Origin: Ailurus styani | Lineage: Eukaryota; Chordata; Mammalia; Carnivora; Ailuridae | NCBI GenBank assembly: GCA_002007465.1 | Contig: LNAC01000681.1 | Location: forward strand, 62,001-126,000 | DNA: 64,000 bases | Reading direction: 5' to 3' | Part shown: in pieces, positions 24,153 to 36,469 of the stretch | Layout of the letters: each line of letters opens with the position of its first letter | How positions within the stretch are numbered: position 1 is the stretch's first letter | The notes under the pieces: generated by a model | The model's database searches: none | What the model was told of the DNA's origin: nothing | Seen by the model: only the letters and a program-made list of their open reading frames with translations | Made by a program: the position numbers and the translations under genes

Positions 24153-25482
24153 GTTGTCTTTTTCTTCTTGAATTGTGGAAGTTCTTTATGTATTCTGGAT
24201 TTTAATCCCACTTGGTCATGATCAAGAAGCCTTTTAATGTGTTGCAGAATTTGGTTTGCTTGTATTTTGTTGAGTATTTTTGCATCTCCATTCATAAGAA
24301 ATATTGATTGGTCTGTAGTTTTCTTACAGTGTCTTAGTCTGGCTTCAGTGTCAGGGTAATGCTGGCCTCAAAATGAATTAGAAAGTGTTCCCTCCTCTTC
24401 AGTTTTTTGAAAGAGTTTGAGAAAGGTGTTAATTCTTGTTTAAATGTTTGGTAGAATTCAACAGTGGAGTCATCTGGTGCTGCACTTTTCTTTGCTGAGA
24501 GGTTTTTGGTTACTAACTCAATCTCTTTACTTGTTTTAAGTCTTCAGATTTTTTGTTATTTTTTTCTTGAGTCAGTTGGCAGCTTGTACTTTTAGGAATT
24601 TATCCATTTCATCTGGATTTTACAATTTGTTGTCATACAGTTGTTGTTCATGATATTCTCTTATAATCTTTTTATTTCTGTCATGTTGGTAGTAATATTC
24701 TCTCTTTTCTGATTTTATTAATTTGAATCTTTTCTCTTTTTTCTTTGTTAATCTGGCTAAAGGTTTGTCAAATGTGTTGATGTTTCCAAAGAATCAACTT
24801 TTGGTTTTGTTGATTTTCTCTATTCTTCTAACTTCTGTTTTATTTATCTACATGTGAATCTTTATTATTTCCTTCCTTCTGCTAACTTTGGGTCAGGTTG
24901 CTCTTCTTTTTCTACTTTTTAAGCTGGACAGTGAGCTCTTTCTTCATTGTTAATGTTGGCTTATCCAGCTCTAAATTTCTCTCTGAGCATTGCTTTTGCT
25001 GTATCCCATTTGTTACACATGTATTGTATTTTTGGTTTTTTTTTTTTTCGTCTTAAGGTATTTTCTAATTCCCTTTGGTTCCTTCTTTACCTGTTGGTGT
25101 TTAAAGAGTGTGTTGTTTAATTTCCATATACTAGTGAGTTTTGCAGTTTTCCTTGTTTTATCAGATTGTAGTCTTATTACAGTGTGGTCAGAAAAGATAC
25201 TTTGTATGGTTTTAGCCTTCTAAAATTCATTAAGTCCTGCTTTATGGTCTAATGTAATAATATATTCTGGAAAATCTTCCAACTGCACTTGAGAAGAATG
25301 TATATTGTATTGTTGGGTGGAGTGTTCCATTTATGTCTGTTAGGTTTATTTGGCTAACAGTGTTGTTGAAGTCCTGTTTCCTTCTTGAGCTTCTGTCTGG
25401 TGGTTTTATTCATTATTGAAAGAGGGTATTGAGTTATCCAACTATATTGTACAACTGCCCCCCTTCCCTTCAGTTTTGTCAG

Positions 25483-25674
25483 GTTTTTTTTTTTAAGATT
25501 TTCTTTATTTATTTGACAGAGAGATTACAAGTAGGCAGAGAGGCAGGCAGAGAGAGGAGGAAGCAGGCTCCCTGCCGAGCAGGGAGCCCGATGCAGGGCT
25601 CCATCCCAGGACCCTGAGATCATGACCTGAGTCAAAGGCAGAGGCTTTAACCCACTGAGCCACCCAAAAGTCCC
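25483..25674 (-). mobile_element. SINEC, antisense, with TSD
   Basis: PolyT, 'gattacaagtaggcagagag', and a 'ccactgagccaccc' end. Direct repeat 'ttttgtcag' at 25474-25482 and 25677-25685. Confidence 0.93.
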
Positions 25675-25869
25675 AATTTTGTCAGTTTTTAAAATTCACT
25701 TTTTAAATTGAGGTATGATTGGTCTAGAACATACAGGTGTATGACATAATGATTTGATATTCATTGTGAAGCAGTCATCACAATAAGTGTAGTTACTATG
25801 TGTCTTCATAAAGAATTACAAAAGAATTTTGTGTGTTAAGAACTTTCAAGATGAAATTCTTGGACTTTG

Positions 25870-27161
25870 CTTGTTGGGAGGATTTTGATTACTGATTCAG
25901 TCTCCTTACAAGTAAGCAGTCTTCTCAGACTTCCTGTTTGCTCAGGATTCTGTCTGGGAAGAGTGTATGTTTCCAGGAATTTATTCATTTCTTCTAGCTT
26001 GCCCAATTCATTGGCATATAATTGTTGATAATAGTCTCTTAGATCTTTTGTATTTCTTTGATATCATTTGTAACTTCTTTCATTTCTAATTTTATTTATT
26101 TGAGCTCTGTCTCTGTTCTTAGTCTAGCTAAAGCATTGTCAAGGTTTTTTTTTAATCTTTTCAAGGAAGAGAGACTCCTCATTTCATTCATCTTTTCTTT
26201 TTCCCCCCCTCTATTTTATTTCTGCTGTGATTTGTATTATTTTCTTCTTCCAACTGTCTTTGGCCTCAGTTTTTACTTTTCTAGTTACTTTAGGTATAAA
26301 GTTAGATTGCTTATTTGAGATTTTTCTTTTTTCTTGAGTTAGACCTGTATTGCTGTCGTCTTGCCTCTTTTGTTTTTTTGTTTTTTTTCTTTTTGTTTTG
26401 CAACTGCTTTTGCTCCATCCCATAGATTTTGTTGTGTTGTGTTTCTAATTTAATTTGTTTCAAGGTATTTTTTTGATTTTTTTCTTTTCATTTCTTCATT
26501 GACCCATTGGTTGTTCAGGAACTTGTTTTTATCTCTATATATTTGTGATATTTTGGTTTTGTTTTCTTTTTATAATTGCTCTCTAGTCATACTGTTATGG
26601 TTGGAAAAAATACTTGATATGATTTCAGTTTTCTTACATTAATTACTAAGACTTGTTTTCTGGCTCTCTTCTGTTTTGGAGAATGTTTCATGAATACTTG
26701 AGAAAAATGTCTATTCTGCTTTTGGTTGGAATGTTCTATATGTGTTTATTAAGTTCGTCTAATCTAATGTGTTGTTTAAGGCTGTTATTTCCTTACTGGT
26801 TTTTTTGTCTGGCTTATCTATCCATTGATGTAAATGGAATATTAAAGTCCTTTACTGTTGTGTTGCTGTCAGTTTCTCCGTTTAGGTCTGTTAATATTTG
26901 CTTTATATGTTTAGGTACTCCTGTGTTGGGTCCATAAATATTTACAAATGTTGTATTTTCTTGTTGGATTGATTTTTTTATTATTATGGAATATCCATCT
27001 TTGTCTTTTATTATGATCTCTTTGTTAAAGTCTATTTTGCCTGATACCCCACCTATCTTTTGATTTTCGTTTGTATGGTATATATGTTTTCATCCCTTCA
27101 CTTTCATTGCGTGGTCTTATATCCGAAGTGAATTTCTTTAGGCAGCATATACATAGGTCGC

Positions 27162-27214
<53 letters not shown>

Positions 27215-28000
27215 TCTTTCAGTCATTCTGTCTTTTGATTGGAGAATTTAGGCCTTTTATATTTAAAGTAACTACTGGTAGGTATGTACTTATTGCCATT
27301 TTGTAAATTGTTTTTTGGGTGTTTGTACTTCCTCACTTCTTTCTACTTTTTTTTTTGTTGTTCTTTTCACTGTTTTGATGACTTTCTGTAGTGTTAGGCT
27401 TAGATTACTTTCCCGTTATCTTTTGTGTATCTGCTCTAGGTTTTTATAGAACAGTCTGTTTTAAAGGTAATGGGAAGTTAATTTTGAATGTATTCTAAAA
27501 CTGCATTTTTTACTCCTTCCCTATGTTTTATATTTTTGATGTCACATTTTACATTTTTTTGTGTATTGTTTAATTATTGAAGTTTTATTTAATTTTTACT
27601 ACTTCTGTCTTTTAATCTTATACTAGCTTTATAAGTGATCATTCGACTACTTTTATTGTTTATTTACCTTTACAAGTAAGATTTTTACTTTCCTATGTTT
27701 TCTTGTTACTAATTAGTGCCTTTTCACTCCCCCACCCTCCATCTTCCCTTTAACAGTTCTTGTAAGGTTCATTTAGTAGTGATAAATTCCTTTAGCTATT
27801 GCTTGTTTGGAAAACTCTTATCTCTCCTTGAGTTCTGAATGATAACCTTGCTGGACAGAGTTCTTGGTTGGAAGTTTCTACTTTCAGCACTTTGAATATA
27901 TCATTCCACTCCCTCTGGCCTGCAAATAAATCTCCTTCATATGGTTTAGGTGTTTTTCAATATGCTGCATTTGCCCTGGGTCCGGGAGTGAATGAGTCTG
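25870..28000 (-). mobile_element. Old L1M ORF2 region, antisense
   Basis: 'tccaggaatttattcatttc', 'tctaattttatttatttgag', 'ttccattgatgtaaatgga'-like text and 'agtcattctgtcttttgatt' are antisense L1 ORF2. A (GT)n tract lies inside at 27165-27212. The right boundary is unclear. Confidence 0.75.
27159..27213. repeat. (CG)n-(GT)n alternating purine-pyrimidine microsatellite
   Basis: An unbroken alternating tract: CGCGCGCACG followed by about 21 TG units. This composition favours Z-DNA. Confidence 0.95.
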
Positions 28001-28500
28001 CACACAAGCCCTCTAAGAGCAAAGTCTTTGTTTCCTACAGCCCTATTTTTCTCCTGGACGTAAGCTGCATTGGTTTTCCAAACCAGATGTTTTAAGCGTT
28101 TGTCTCTCTGGTGTAGGTCCCAAGGGCTCTGGTGCTTGAAGGAAAGCTCCATATTTGTGAGATCCCTCTCAACTCCTTCTAATTGTGGATCATTGCACCA
28201 GGGGTGGTGTTTTTGGAAAGATAGTGTCTCTGCCTCTTTTTCCCTTGTTGATGTGATCTTTTTATCCTTTGTCATGGAGGATATGTTCAGCTAATTTTCA
28301 GCCCCCCCCCCCCCCCCCCCCCGCCAAATTGTTGCATATGTAGCTGTAGATTGGTTTTGTCCATGAAAGGAGGTGAGACCATCTTCAGCTGTCTCAATTT
28401 TGTCAGTTGTTGGTTGGTGCATGTTATGTTTGTAATTGTTATATTGTCTTGATGGATTAAACCTTTTTATTAATATGTAATGTTTTTTGTCTCTTATCTC
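28000..28500 (-). repeat. L1M-associated sequence containing a polyC run
   Basis: 'gagtgaatgagtctgcacac...tttcctacagccctattt' resembles text seen in old L1-associated repeats read in antisense. The polyC at 28302-28322 lies inside. Family assignment is weak. Confidence 0.4.
28302..28322. repeat. PolyC run of 21 bases
   Basis: A pure C run preceded by G and followed by G. Confidence 0.97.
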
Positions 28501-28504
28501 ACCC

Positions 28505-28634
28505 CCCAATTTTACTGAGATATCGACATAAGACATATGGAAGTTTAAGGTGGCGATATGATACATGTGTATATTGCGAAATGATTACCACCTTAAGATT
28601 AGTTAACACCTCCCATCTCCTCACATAATTGCCA

Positions 28635-28672
<38 letters not shown>

Positions 28673-29390
28673 GGTAACATTTAAAATATACTTTCTTAGA
28701 TCTTTCAAGTATATAATACAGTAATTTATAAGTTTTTGGGGTGTGTATTTCACACACAATGTTACATTGGCTTCAGGTGTACATATAACTTATATAACTT
28801 TTTTTTGACTTAAAAATCTATGTTGTCTGATAATAATAGCTTCCTTCCCTCGGGCCCTCCTTTAGTTACTATTTGCTTAGAATATCTTTTTACATTCTTT
28901 TACTTTCGATCTCTTGGTGTCTGTTTATCTAAAATGAGTCTGTTGTAGACATCCTATAGTTAGGTCATGTTTTTTATCTGTTCTGCTAGTCTTCCAGTTA
29001 GAGAGCTGAAGCCGTTTACATTGAAAAGTAACTACTGATCAGGAAGGATGTCTGCATTTAGGTATTTGTTTTCTGTGTGGTTTTTTTTTGTTGTTGTTCT
29101 TTAATCTCTCTGTTAGTACCTTTTTGGTATTGATTTCTTTTAGTGTACCATTTTGAGTCCCTTATTTTCTGTATATTTTTTAGTTTTTTCTTAGTTTTCT
29201 TGAGTGTTAGAATTAGCATTTTAAGTTTATAACAACCTGGTTTTAATGCCAATTCAATTTCAAGAGTACACAAGCATCCTGTGCCTGTACATCCCCGTCC
29301 CTCCACCTTTATATAGTTGTCACAGACTACATCTGTACATTGTGTACGTGTTAACACAAGCCTATATTTATTGCTTAATGCGTTTGTCTT
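28505..29390 (-). mobile_element. L1M 3'-UTR-like and adjoining L1 sequence with (TG)n
   Basis: 'ttttactgagatatcgacat', 'gcgaaatgattaccacctta', and 'tttcaagtatataatacagt' match old L1 3' UTR text. (TG)n at 28636-28671. It continues with 'gttagagagctgaagccgtt'-type L1 text. Orientation inferred from the neighbours. Confidence 0.6.
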
Positions 29391-29404
29391 TTAAATCCTA
29401 TATG

Positions 29405-29603
29405 AAGGGGCGCCTGGGTGGCTCAGTGGGTTAAAGCCTCTGCCTTCGGCTCAGGTCATGATCTCGGGGTCCTGAGATCGAGCCCCGCATCAGGCTCCCT
29501 GCTCGGCGGGGAGCCTGCTTCCTCCTCTCTCTCTGCCTGCCTCTCTGCCTACTTGTAATCTCTGTCTGTCAAATGAATAACTAAAAAAAATCTTAAAAAA
29601 AAA
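29405..29603 (+). mobile_element. SINEC, sense, with perfect 13-bp TSD
   Basis: 'ggggcgcctgggtggctcag' head and an A-rich tail. Flanking repeat 'taaatcctatatg' at 29392-29404 and 29604-29616. Young. Confidence 0.96.
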
Positions 29604-29749
29604 TAAATCCTATATGTAGAAAAGGGGAGTTAAAAGCAAAAGTACAGTAATACTGGCTATTGTATTTACCTGTGTTCTTTATTTCTTTACATGGCTTTGA
29701 GTGATTTCCTAGCCTTTTTTTTTTCTTTTTCCCCAGTCTTGGCCTGAAG

Positions 29750-31460
29750 GACTCCTTTTAGTATTTTCTTGGAGTTCAGGTCTACTAGTAATGAATCCCC
29801 TTTAGGCCTGTCTTGGAATGCCCTAATTCTTCATTCCTGAAAGACAGTCGGCAGTTACAGAATTGTTCAACACTTTTTCTTTTTCAGCACTTTAAAACCT
29901 GTCATCCCTCTGCCTTCTGGCATCTATGATTCCTGAAAAAGCAGCTTTTAATCTTACCGTGGATCTGTTATATGTGATGAGTTGTTTCTGTCTTGCTGAT
30001 TTCCAGGTTTTTCTGTCTTTGTCCTTTGGCAGTTTGACTGTAATGTGCGGATCTCTGAGATTTTTCTGCTTGGAATTTGTTGAATTCCTTGGATATATAG
30101 ATTTGGGTCTTTCATCAAATTTGGGAGGTTTGGGGCCATTATGTCTTCAGATTTTTTTTTTTTTTTACTGCTTGCTTCTTTCCCTCCATCCCCTCTTCTT
30201 TGGGGATTCTCCTGAGGAACATGTTGATGTGTTTGATGGTGTCCCATAGAGCCCTCAGTTGATTTTTCTGTATTCTTTTTTCATTGGCTCTTCAGCCTGG
30301 ATAATTTTAATTTCCTTATTTTCAAGTTTGCTTGATTATTTCTCCTGCCTGTTCAAATCTGCCATTGGACCCCTGTAGTGAATTTCTTCATGGGTGATTC
30401 TCCTTAGTAATTCCAGATGTTCTGATCGGTTTCTTTTTTATTATAATCCCTATTGGCATTCCCTGTTTATTCATACAGCATTCTCTTGATATCCTTTATT
30501 AGTTCTTTGGACATATTTAAGACCGTTGATTTAACAGGTTAGTAATTTTGACATCTAGCATTCCTCAGGGATAGTTTTTGTCAAATTCTTTTTCTTCTTC
30601 CAAAGTGCTGTGGTTTCCTGTTTCTTTGTATGTTTTGTAACTTTTTTTTTAAAGATTTTATTTATTTATTTGACAGAGAGAGAGAGATCACAAGTAGGCA
30701 GAGCAGCAGGCATAGGGAGAGGGAGAAGCAGGCTTCCTGCCCAGCAGTGAGCCTGATGTGGGACTCGATCCCAGGACCCTGAGATCATGACCTGAGCCGA
30801 AGTCAGTGGCTTAACCGACTGAGCCACCCAGACGCCCTGTTTTGTAACTTTTTGTTGAGAACCGGACCATTTGAATATTACAGTGTGTGACTCGGGAATC
30901 AGATTCTCCCTATTCTCAGTGATTGCTGTTGAGAGTCCCTGTCATCTGTTTGTGTGGTGACTTTTCCAAAATAACTTTGCAAAACCTGTGTTGTTTTGTG
31001 TGGTCACTGCAATTTCTTTTACGTATCTGTGGTCAGCTTGTGACCTGACAGAGATTTACCTAAGTATCTAGGTCTCCCCTCCCACCACCCAAAAAATCCA
31101 GAAAGGGAAGTTCATGGAGCCCAGGAGGGCGGAAACAAATGCAGGCGTCTGTGTTGTTTCCCTAGGCTGCCTCCAGTATGACAAGATATATAACCCTAAT
31201 GTTAGGAGGGCAAGGCCTCCATTGACCACCCTGGCGCCAGCCACTGCTGCGGGGCGGAGGGACAGGGGCTGTTCGCTGGTTTGTACACTCTACTCTCTGA
31301 CCTAGTGAGTAGCCTCTGTCTTCATCAGCCACTCCCCTGGTTGGTGTAAGTGTTCTGAAATAGTTGATTCTCAGGGGTTTTGCAACTTCATGATTTTGTG
31401 GAGGTACTGACCCCTGGAGCTTCAGTTTTCTGTGACATCACTCCGCCCATGGTTATGTTA
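29750..31460 (-). mobile_element. Old L1M 5' region, antisense, split by a SINEC
   Basis: 'agcacttt'/'ccttctggcatctatgattc', 'tgatggtgtcccatagagcc', 'ctcttcagcctggataattt', and 'gaaccggaccatttgaatat' are antisense landmarks of the 5' part of old L1M. The tail (31080-31460) is GC-richer, as old L1 5' regions often are. Interrupted by a SINEC at 30647-30837. Confidence 0.7.
30647..30837 (-). mobile_element. SINEC, antisense, with TSD
   Basis: PolyT, 'gatcacaagtaggcagagca', and an 'accgactgagccacccagac' end. Direct repeat 'tgttttgtaacttttt' from 30631 and from 30838. Confidence 0.95.
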
Positions 31461-31464
31461 TAGA

Positions 31465-33650
31465 CATGCAGTGGTGGCAGCTGCAGTCAGTTCCTGTCTG
31501 TGTTTGACAAAACTATTTAAGTTTGATGATATTTTTACTTTTTATTAGGGTGAGCAGGAGCACAGTTAGCCTCTGGAGTGTGGAGTAGAACTCTGTTGTG
31601 GTAACAGAGTAACTCAGGAAATAATTTTGATTTCCCTTCAACTTAATAATACTTTGTATCTATATAGTGATTTTCTTCACAGGAATGTGAGAGGCTTTAC
31701 AAATAGGTCATTATACTATAACCTAGGAGTTGGGAAAAATAGAAGTGTTCATGTTTTTACAAGTGGAAAAGCACTGAGCATGTGTTTTCTGATCGAGCAT
31801 TATCACACAATCAGTTCTCCAAGTCACGTGTCTAAAGTTGGCCTAGTACCAGTCCAGGGCTTCTTATTTTTTATAGAGCAAAATATTCTGTTCTATTATT
31901 TGGCAAAATGGAATATAAAAACTATAAAGAATATGGTAGAGCTTAAAATAATGTCACGTCTTGTTATTTATTCACCAGAGTGGGTGAATCTCTGCAGAGA
32001 GGCTGTAAAAACCAAATCTTAACCCTTTTTGTTACAGGTAAGGTGCCAGTAAGGGAGTTCAGGTATGGTTATGTTTTAAAATGTGTACCTGTCCATGAGA
32101 GTGTTGTATAAATTTCTCAGGAAAGTTTCTTGGTATTGATATGAATAGGATTTATAAAATTCAGTGTACTAACTCAAATTAAGTATGCCATTATGCTAAG
32201 TTTGGTCGTATTTGAGAATTTTCTTTTTGATGTTATTGTTAAGCTGACTGTGAAGGCTTGGCAGAGTAATTCGTGCTAAGCCCAGTGTCACCACATTGCT
32301 TTCTGACAGAGATGAATTAACGAGAGCGATTTCAGTAACTCATTGTCTCGTGAACACTTACAGATTAAAGACATGGGCTTCTGTTGCTGTTGTTGTTGGC
32401 ACCAAGTCAGTGTTCTTAGTTTCTCATTCCTTTTTTAAAAGGAATTTTTTAAAAGGATTTAAAAGATTTAAAAGTGAATCTGAATCTTATTTTATTCTCT
32501 ACATATAAATGTTCTCTACATGTAACACATTTAGCTGTGAATTACATAGGCAAACATTTCACTGAAGATATTAGCTCAAGTAATACAGAGATCATAACTT
32601 TTAACATGTGTAATAGGAATATTGACGTTCTAATGGATGTGGGAACTTCTGGAGGTTAAAATTATCTGTCCAATGTTTTTGGTTTGGTCATTTATCATTG
32701 AATTATAATGATTCAGGTATGTAACTTGCTTATTAGCTTCTGTTTCTTACATGGTATGTTTGTATATGTATTACTGTTAGGTGGAAAGGATTATATAAGT
32801 GTAGTTCTGAGTAAGTTGAAATTTGCAGTCATTTGGCCAGTGATTAATCATAGAATTGTATTTTCCTTAGTTGCTTAGATGGGGAATGTTACCTGTGTAA
32901 CTTACGTGTTGCCTATACGCCCCTGTGGTGGCTGCTGAAGAAAGGAGTAAGCTGCTTTAATTTCCTCTGAAAAGAACTATATTCTTCAAAACTTGCCAGA
33001 AGTCTTCCCTGCTGGGTTGAAGATTTTTGGGGTGGCGTGGAGGTTGGAGGGAAGATGGGGGGTACACACGAACATGTACGCATGCACCATTGGAAAAACA
33101 GTTTATATGGCTGCTGCTTCTCCATGGAACTTACACAGATGGCTTTCAGAAGACCTGTGATGGTAGCAGAGGCCAGAGGCCTTCAGGAGTGTGATTGATT
33201 TCCAGAGGTTGACAATTGGTTGTATAGTGGTTCGGAGATACGAAGGTGTTCTGAGTTCTCCGTTCATGTTGGAGACTGTCCCTCCCTCTCTGCATGTACC
33301 ATTTATACCACGTGCTGTCTTGCCAGGTGTGGCTTTGCTTTGTGCCGATCTCGGATTCTCAGGCAGCACTTGCAGCCCTTTGTGATATGCTTTGAGGGTG
33401 CTGCACCACTTTTGGGCTTGGCCCAATCGTAAGAAGCCCGTGTACTTTCTGTGGAGCACATTTTCACTTTGATGGCTGAGTTAAAACCAAAGGAGGCCAC
33501 CGTTGAGGTCCTAGACCAAGATTCTTAGAACGACGGCACACCAGTGTGGAATCTCCAAATACTTTCTCAGTTATTTTGACAATTTCAGTCTCTTGGGGGG
33601 TTTGGGGGGGTTGATCTGAAGGTGGGAGTAAAAAGGGGTAAAGAACCCAT
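31465..33650. other. Long unassigned intronic stretch
   Basis: No recognised repeat or gene. Open frames of 100-130 codons here lack splice context and homology that I can see. A run of near-repeats of 'ttttaaaagga' lies at 32430-32475. Confidence 0.35.
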
Positions 33651-33654
33651 TGGT

Positions 33655-33805
33655 TTAGTGACTGCTGTGCTGGACATTGTTCTAGTGTATACAGTTTTTA
33701 GAAACAGGCCAAATAAGTAAGGGTTATCGTCCGCCCTGTCTTGCAGATTTGGAAGTTGGAGCACAAGGGGGTGAACTATTTTCCCTTAAGTTCACACTGC
33801 AATTG
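33655..33805 (+). repeat. MIR fragment, sense
   Basis: 'gtgctggacattgttctagt...ggagcacaagggggtgaact' follows the MIR order. Diverged. Confidence 0.6.
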
Positions 33806-34009
33806 CGATTCTGTGCTGGTGCTTAGAATTATAACATTTTAGATTTGCAGTAGAAGCCGTAAATCTGGTCTCTCTTACCTTGCTCATGAGAAAAGCAAGG
33901 CGGAGTGATTCTGGATGGTGACGCTGTGGTTAGCTCCTCCTAGGCCAGGAAAGCAGGCCTTCTGCTTACAGGCCATTACTCAGTCCACTGCATGGCCAGC
34001 AGTTGGAAT

Positions 34010-34310
34010 GGTTAAGTGCCTACTCATGTTCTCTGGGCTCTCGTTTTACCAGCCTGTAAAGCTAGAATGGAAATACCTCTGAGGAAAAATTCAAGGCTTG
34101 GCTCTTTTAGTTACACCTGTTTATGAAGCCTTTCCCCAATTCTCCAGCTCTCGGAGTCATTCCGGTCCTGATATCCTATAGTACATACTGTATACTAACA
34201 TAATTTGACATTTATTTTCCTCTCTGTAACTTTAAATTTATTTGTATTCATTTTCTACCTGTGTGTCATCATGAAAACCCAATTTTTATTCATTGTATAC
34301 TCCTCAATTG
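34010..34310. repeat. MIR (antisense) then L2 (sense) fragments
   Basis: About 34010-34085 ('gctctcgttttaccagcctg') looks like antisense MIR. About 34100-34310 ('tgaagcctttccccaattct', 'tttattttcctctctgtaac') looks like the L2 3' region. Confidence 0.5.
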
Positions 34311-34392
34311 GATTATGACTCTGCAGTTTTTTCTTACCCTTTTCAATCTGGTAGCACTGTATATATCAAAATTTTTTTATTTAAAATCCAGT

Positions 34393-34548
34393 GAGGGGTG
34401 CTTGGGTGGCTCAGTCAGTTAAGCATCTGCCGTTGGCTTGGGTCATGATCCCAGGGTCCTGGGATCAAGCCCCTCATCGGTCTCCCTGCTCAGCAGGGAA
34501 TCTGCTTCTCCCTCTCCCTCTCCCTCTGTGCTCTCTGTCTCTCTCAAA

Positions 34549-34579
<31 letters not shown>

Positions 34580-34596
34580 AATCTTAAAAAAAAAAC
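34393..34596 (+). mobile_element. SINEC (older subfamily), sense, with (AAAT)n tail
   Basis: 'ggggtgcttgggtggctcag', 'tcagttaagcatctgccgtt', and (CCCTCT)n, then about nine AAAT units and polyA. It lacks the 'ctgcctacttgt' block, suggesting a subfamily shared with other carnivores. Confidence 0.92.
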
Positions 34597-34609
34597 CAAA
34601 ACTCTCAGT

Positions 34610-35990
34610 GAAAATAGGTTTTACAGTTAGACCTAATATACACATACTTAATTATTGGAACAAAAGTTTCACAAACCATTGTTCACTCATAAAGAGCTAT
34701 ACCATGACCTCTTCTGTTTTACTGAAAAAGCAAATGGTAGATCCACCACATTGCTCTCGCTGTCCACTAAATGAGTATTACAGTTTGACAGTCGTGTTAT
34801 ACAACTTTTCACACAGGACTGGGGAGAAAGTAGATACTCTGATACTTGGTGAATTTCGCCTTTTATGAAGGGCTGCTGCCCTGATTTTTATGATGCCTGA
34901 AACTTATGATGTGGAAATGGGTTTTGTTTTTGTTTTTGTTTTTTTTTAAATACAAATTTTTGTTGTCTCTGATACAGTTTCAGAGGCACGGTATTTTCCA
35001 GGAGAGCAGGTGTGGGCTTCCAGCCTTCCTGTTCTTTTCCATTCTCTCATTTAAGATAACTTGCTTCTTGTATCTTCTCTATTTTGGATTCATCCTTTCA
35101 CTGCTCAGGTTCACTTTGTCTCTGTTGTGTTCATATCCTCGCGTGGGCTCTTCCTGTGCCTTTAGAACTTTTCTTAGTTTTACCAAGGTCACTTGATTGT
35201 CTCCTGTTTGGGAAGCCTTTCCTGCCTGTTTTGGCAGTTCTCCTTTGGGTACTGACCTGGTGTGACCCTTCAGTGTTACACTTGGAATGATAAACACTGG
35301 ATTCAGAGATATGATTTGAAACATGAGAGTGGGAAAAATGTATTTTATCATATTTGTTTTAAACAGCAAGTTGTCTGAGAACTAATTGTTCACTGCAGCT
35401 GTCTAGTATAAAAAAAGGAAGTGTTCTTGATAAGTATATTTTCTAGGTAGTAGATATTCATCTTTTTCCAATTTACCATTTTTTATTTATTGCTCAAATG
35501 TATTGTGTTATCTCGTGTCTTTCTCATAATGCCAGAATGGAGGGTGGTCAGAGAGGCATGGTTTCCATGACTGACCATGTAAAAATTATTGAATCTGAAA
35601 CAGCCTCTCCCTGGATTATTATTTTCTTTTTTCCTGTTTGCAGATGTTATCTTCAGAATGATAGCTCAAAGACATCTTTATAGTTTCAACTTACTCTGTT
35701 TTCACTCGGATGGTTATTTTTTGGCATGAAAAAGAAGCATTGCTCAGCTTTCTAAGAATTCATAGTAGGCAGGTTGAAGGACACACTTACTCCATGACCT
35801 GCAAAATCTTGGATTGGATGACTGTTTCTGGGGATGGGATAACATATCCTAACTTTCATTCAGAACTTAATGTTTGACCTTTAATAGACTATCCAAACAT
35901 TTTTCCTTAATGTCTTCATGAGATCAGAAGAACCAATAGATTCACACATTGCTAGACACATGGGGATGGGAGATACTATAGATTTTGAGG
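34610..35990. other. Unassigned intronic stretch
   Basis: No gene or clear repeat recognised; T-rich near 34920-34950. Confidence 0.35.
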
Positions 35991-35999
35991 TCTTATATA

Positions 36000-36115
36000 T
36001 AAGATAACCAAGGTCTAGAGAGAGAAGCATTTTCCCTCATATTGTTTCAGCTAGTTAGTGGCAAGGCCAGGACCAGACTCAAGCCTGTAGCTTTGCTAGG
36101 TCAGTGTCATAATAG
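36000..36115 (+). repeat. MIR fragment, sense
   Basis: 'gctagttagtggcaaggcca...accagactcaagcctg' matches the MIR 3' part. Confidence 0.6.
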
Positions 36116-36267
36116 TGTACAATGGTCTCGCTACAGCAGCTCTCCAACTGATCTGACCCATTCTTCCATGAAATATTTTCTATAAAACATTTCCTATTTT
36201 TAATAAAATGTTAGTTTGAATTACTAGCATTATATTGACAGGAATATTGACTGAAAAATATTACCCA

Positions 36268-36375
36268 GGGATGCCTGGGTGGCTCAGTTAGGTGTCCAAC
36301 TCTTGATCTTACTCAGCTCAGATCTTGATCTCAGGGTCATGAGTTCAAGCCCCACTTTGGGCTCCACTTAAAAAA
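36268..36375 (+). mobile_element. Short SINEC, sense, with TSD
   Basis: 'gggatgcctgggtggctcag', 'ttgatctcagggtcatgagt', and 'gggctccacttaaaaaa'. This is about 110 bp, so the 3' CT-rich part is missing. Flanked by 'aaaaatatta' (36254 onward and 36375 onward). Confidence 0.9.
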
Positions 36376-36469
36376 AAAAATATTACTCAATATTAACCTT
36401 GTTTCTTAGTCACAGCCATTGAGTTTTTTCTTTTTTCTGATTAATTAATTTATCTTATTAAGACTTTCT

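Larger units (their letters stand above)
23100..25870 (-). mobile_element. Old L1M, 3' UTR into ORF2, antisense, split by SINECs
   Basis: Reads from the 3' UTR ('attgtggtaaaatatatagg', 'tgtgtaaccatcaccactat') into ORF2 ('ctgaataatattccataata', 'aaatgtttggtagaattcaa'). It is moderately diverged and interrupted by SINEC material at 23890-24152 and 25483-25674. About 25690-25870 looks like a second L1 3' UTR start ('ttaaattgaggtatgattgg'). Confidence 0.8.

Noticed and set aside
27142..27152. 'ggcagcatata' resembling the start of a U6 snRNA
   Set aside because: Only about 10 bases match; the following U6 sequence is absent and the context is L1.
27946..28275. 109-codon minus-strand open frame
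   Set aside because: Sits in L1M-associated repeat sequence. At most a decayed LINE coding remnant, not a host gene.
31627..32022. 131-codon plus-strand open frame
   Set aside because: Unrecognised, AT-rich intronic sequence without plausible splice acceptor and donor or family motif.
33103..33459. 118-codon minus-strand open frame and overlapping frames
   Set aside because: Several overlapping frames of similar length on both strands, none recognisable; fits chance in a GC-richer patch.
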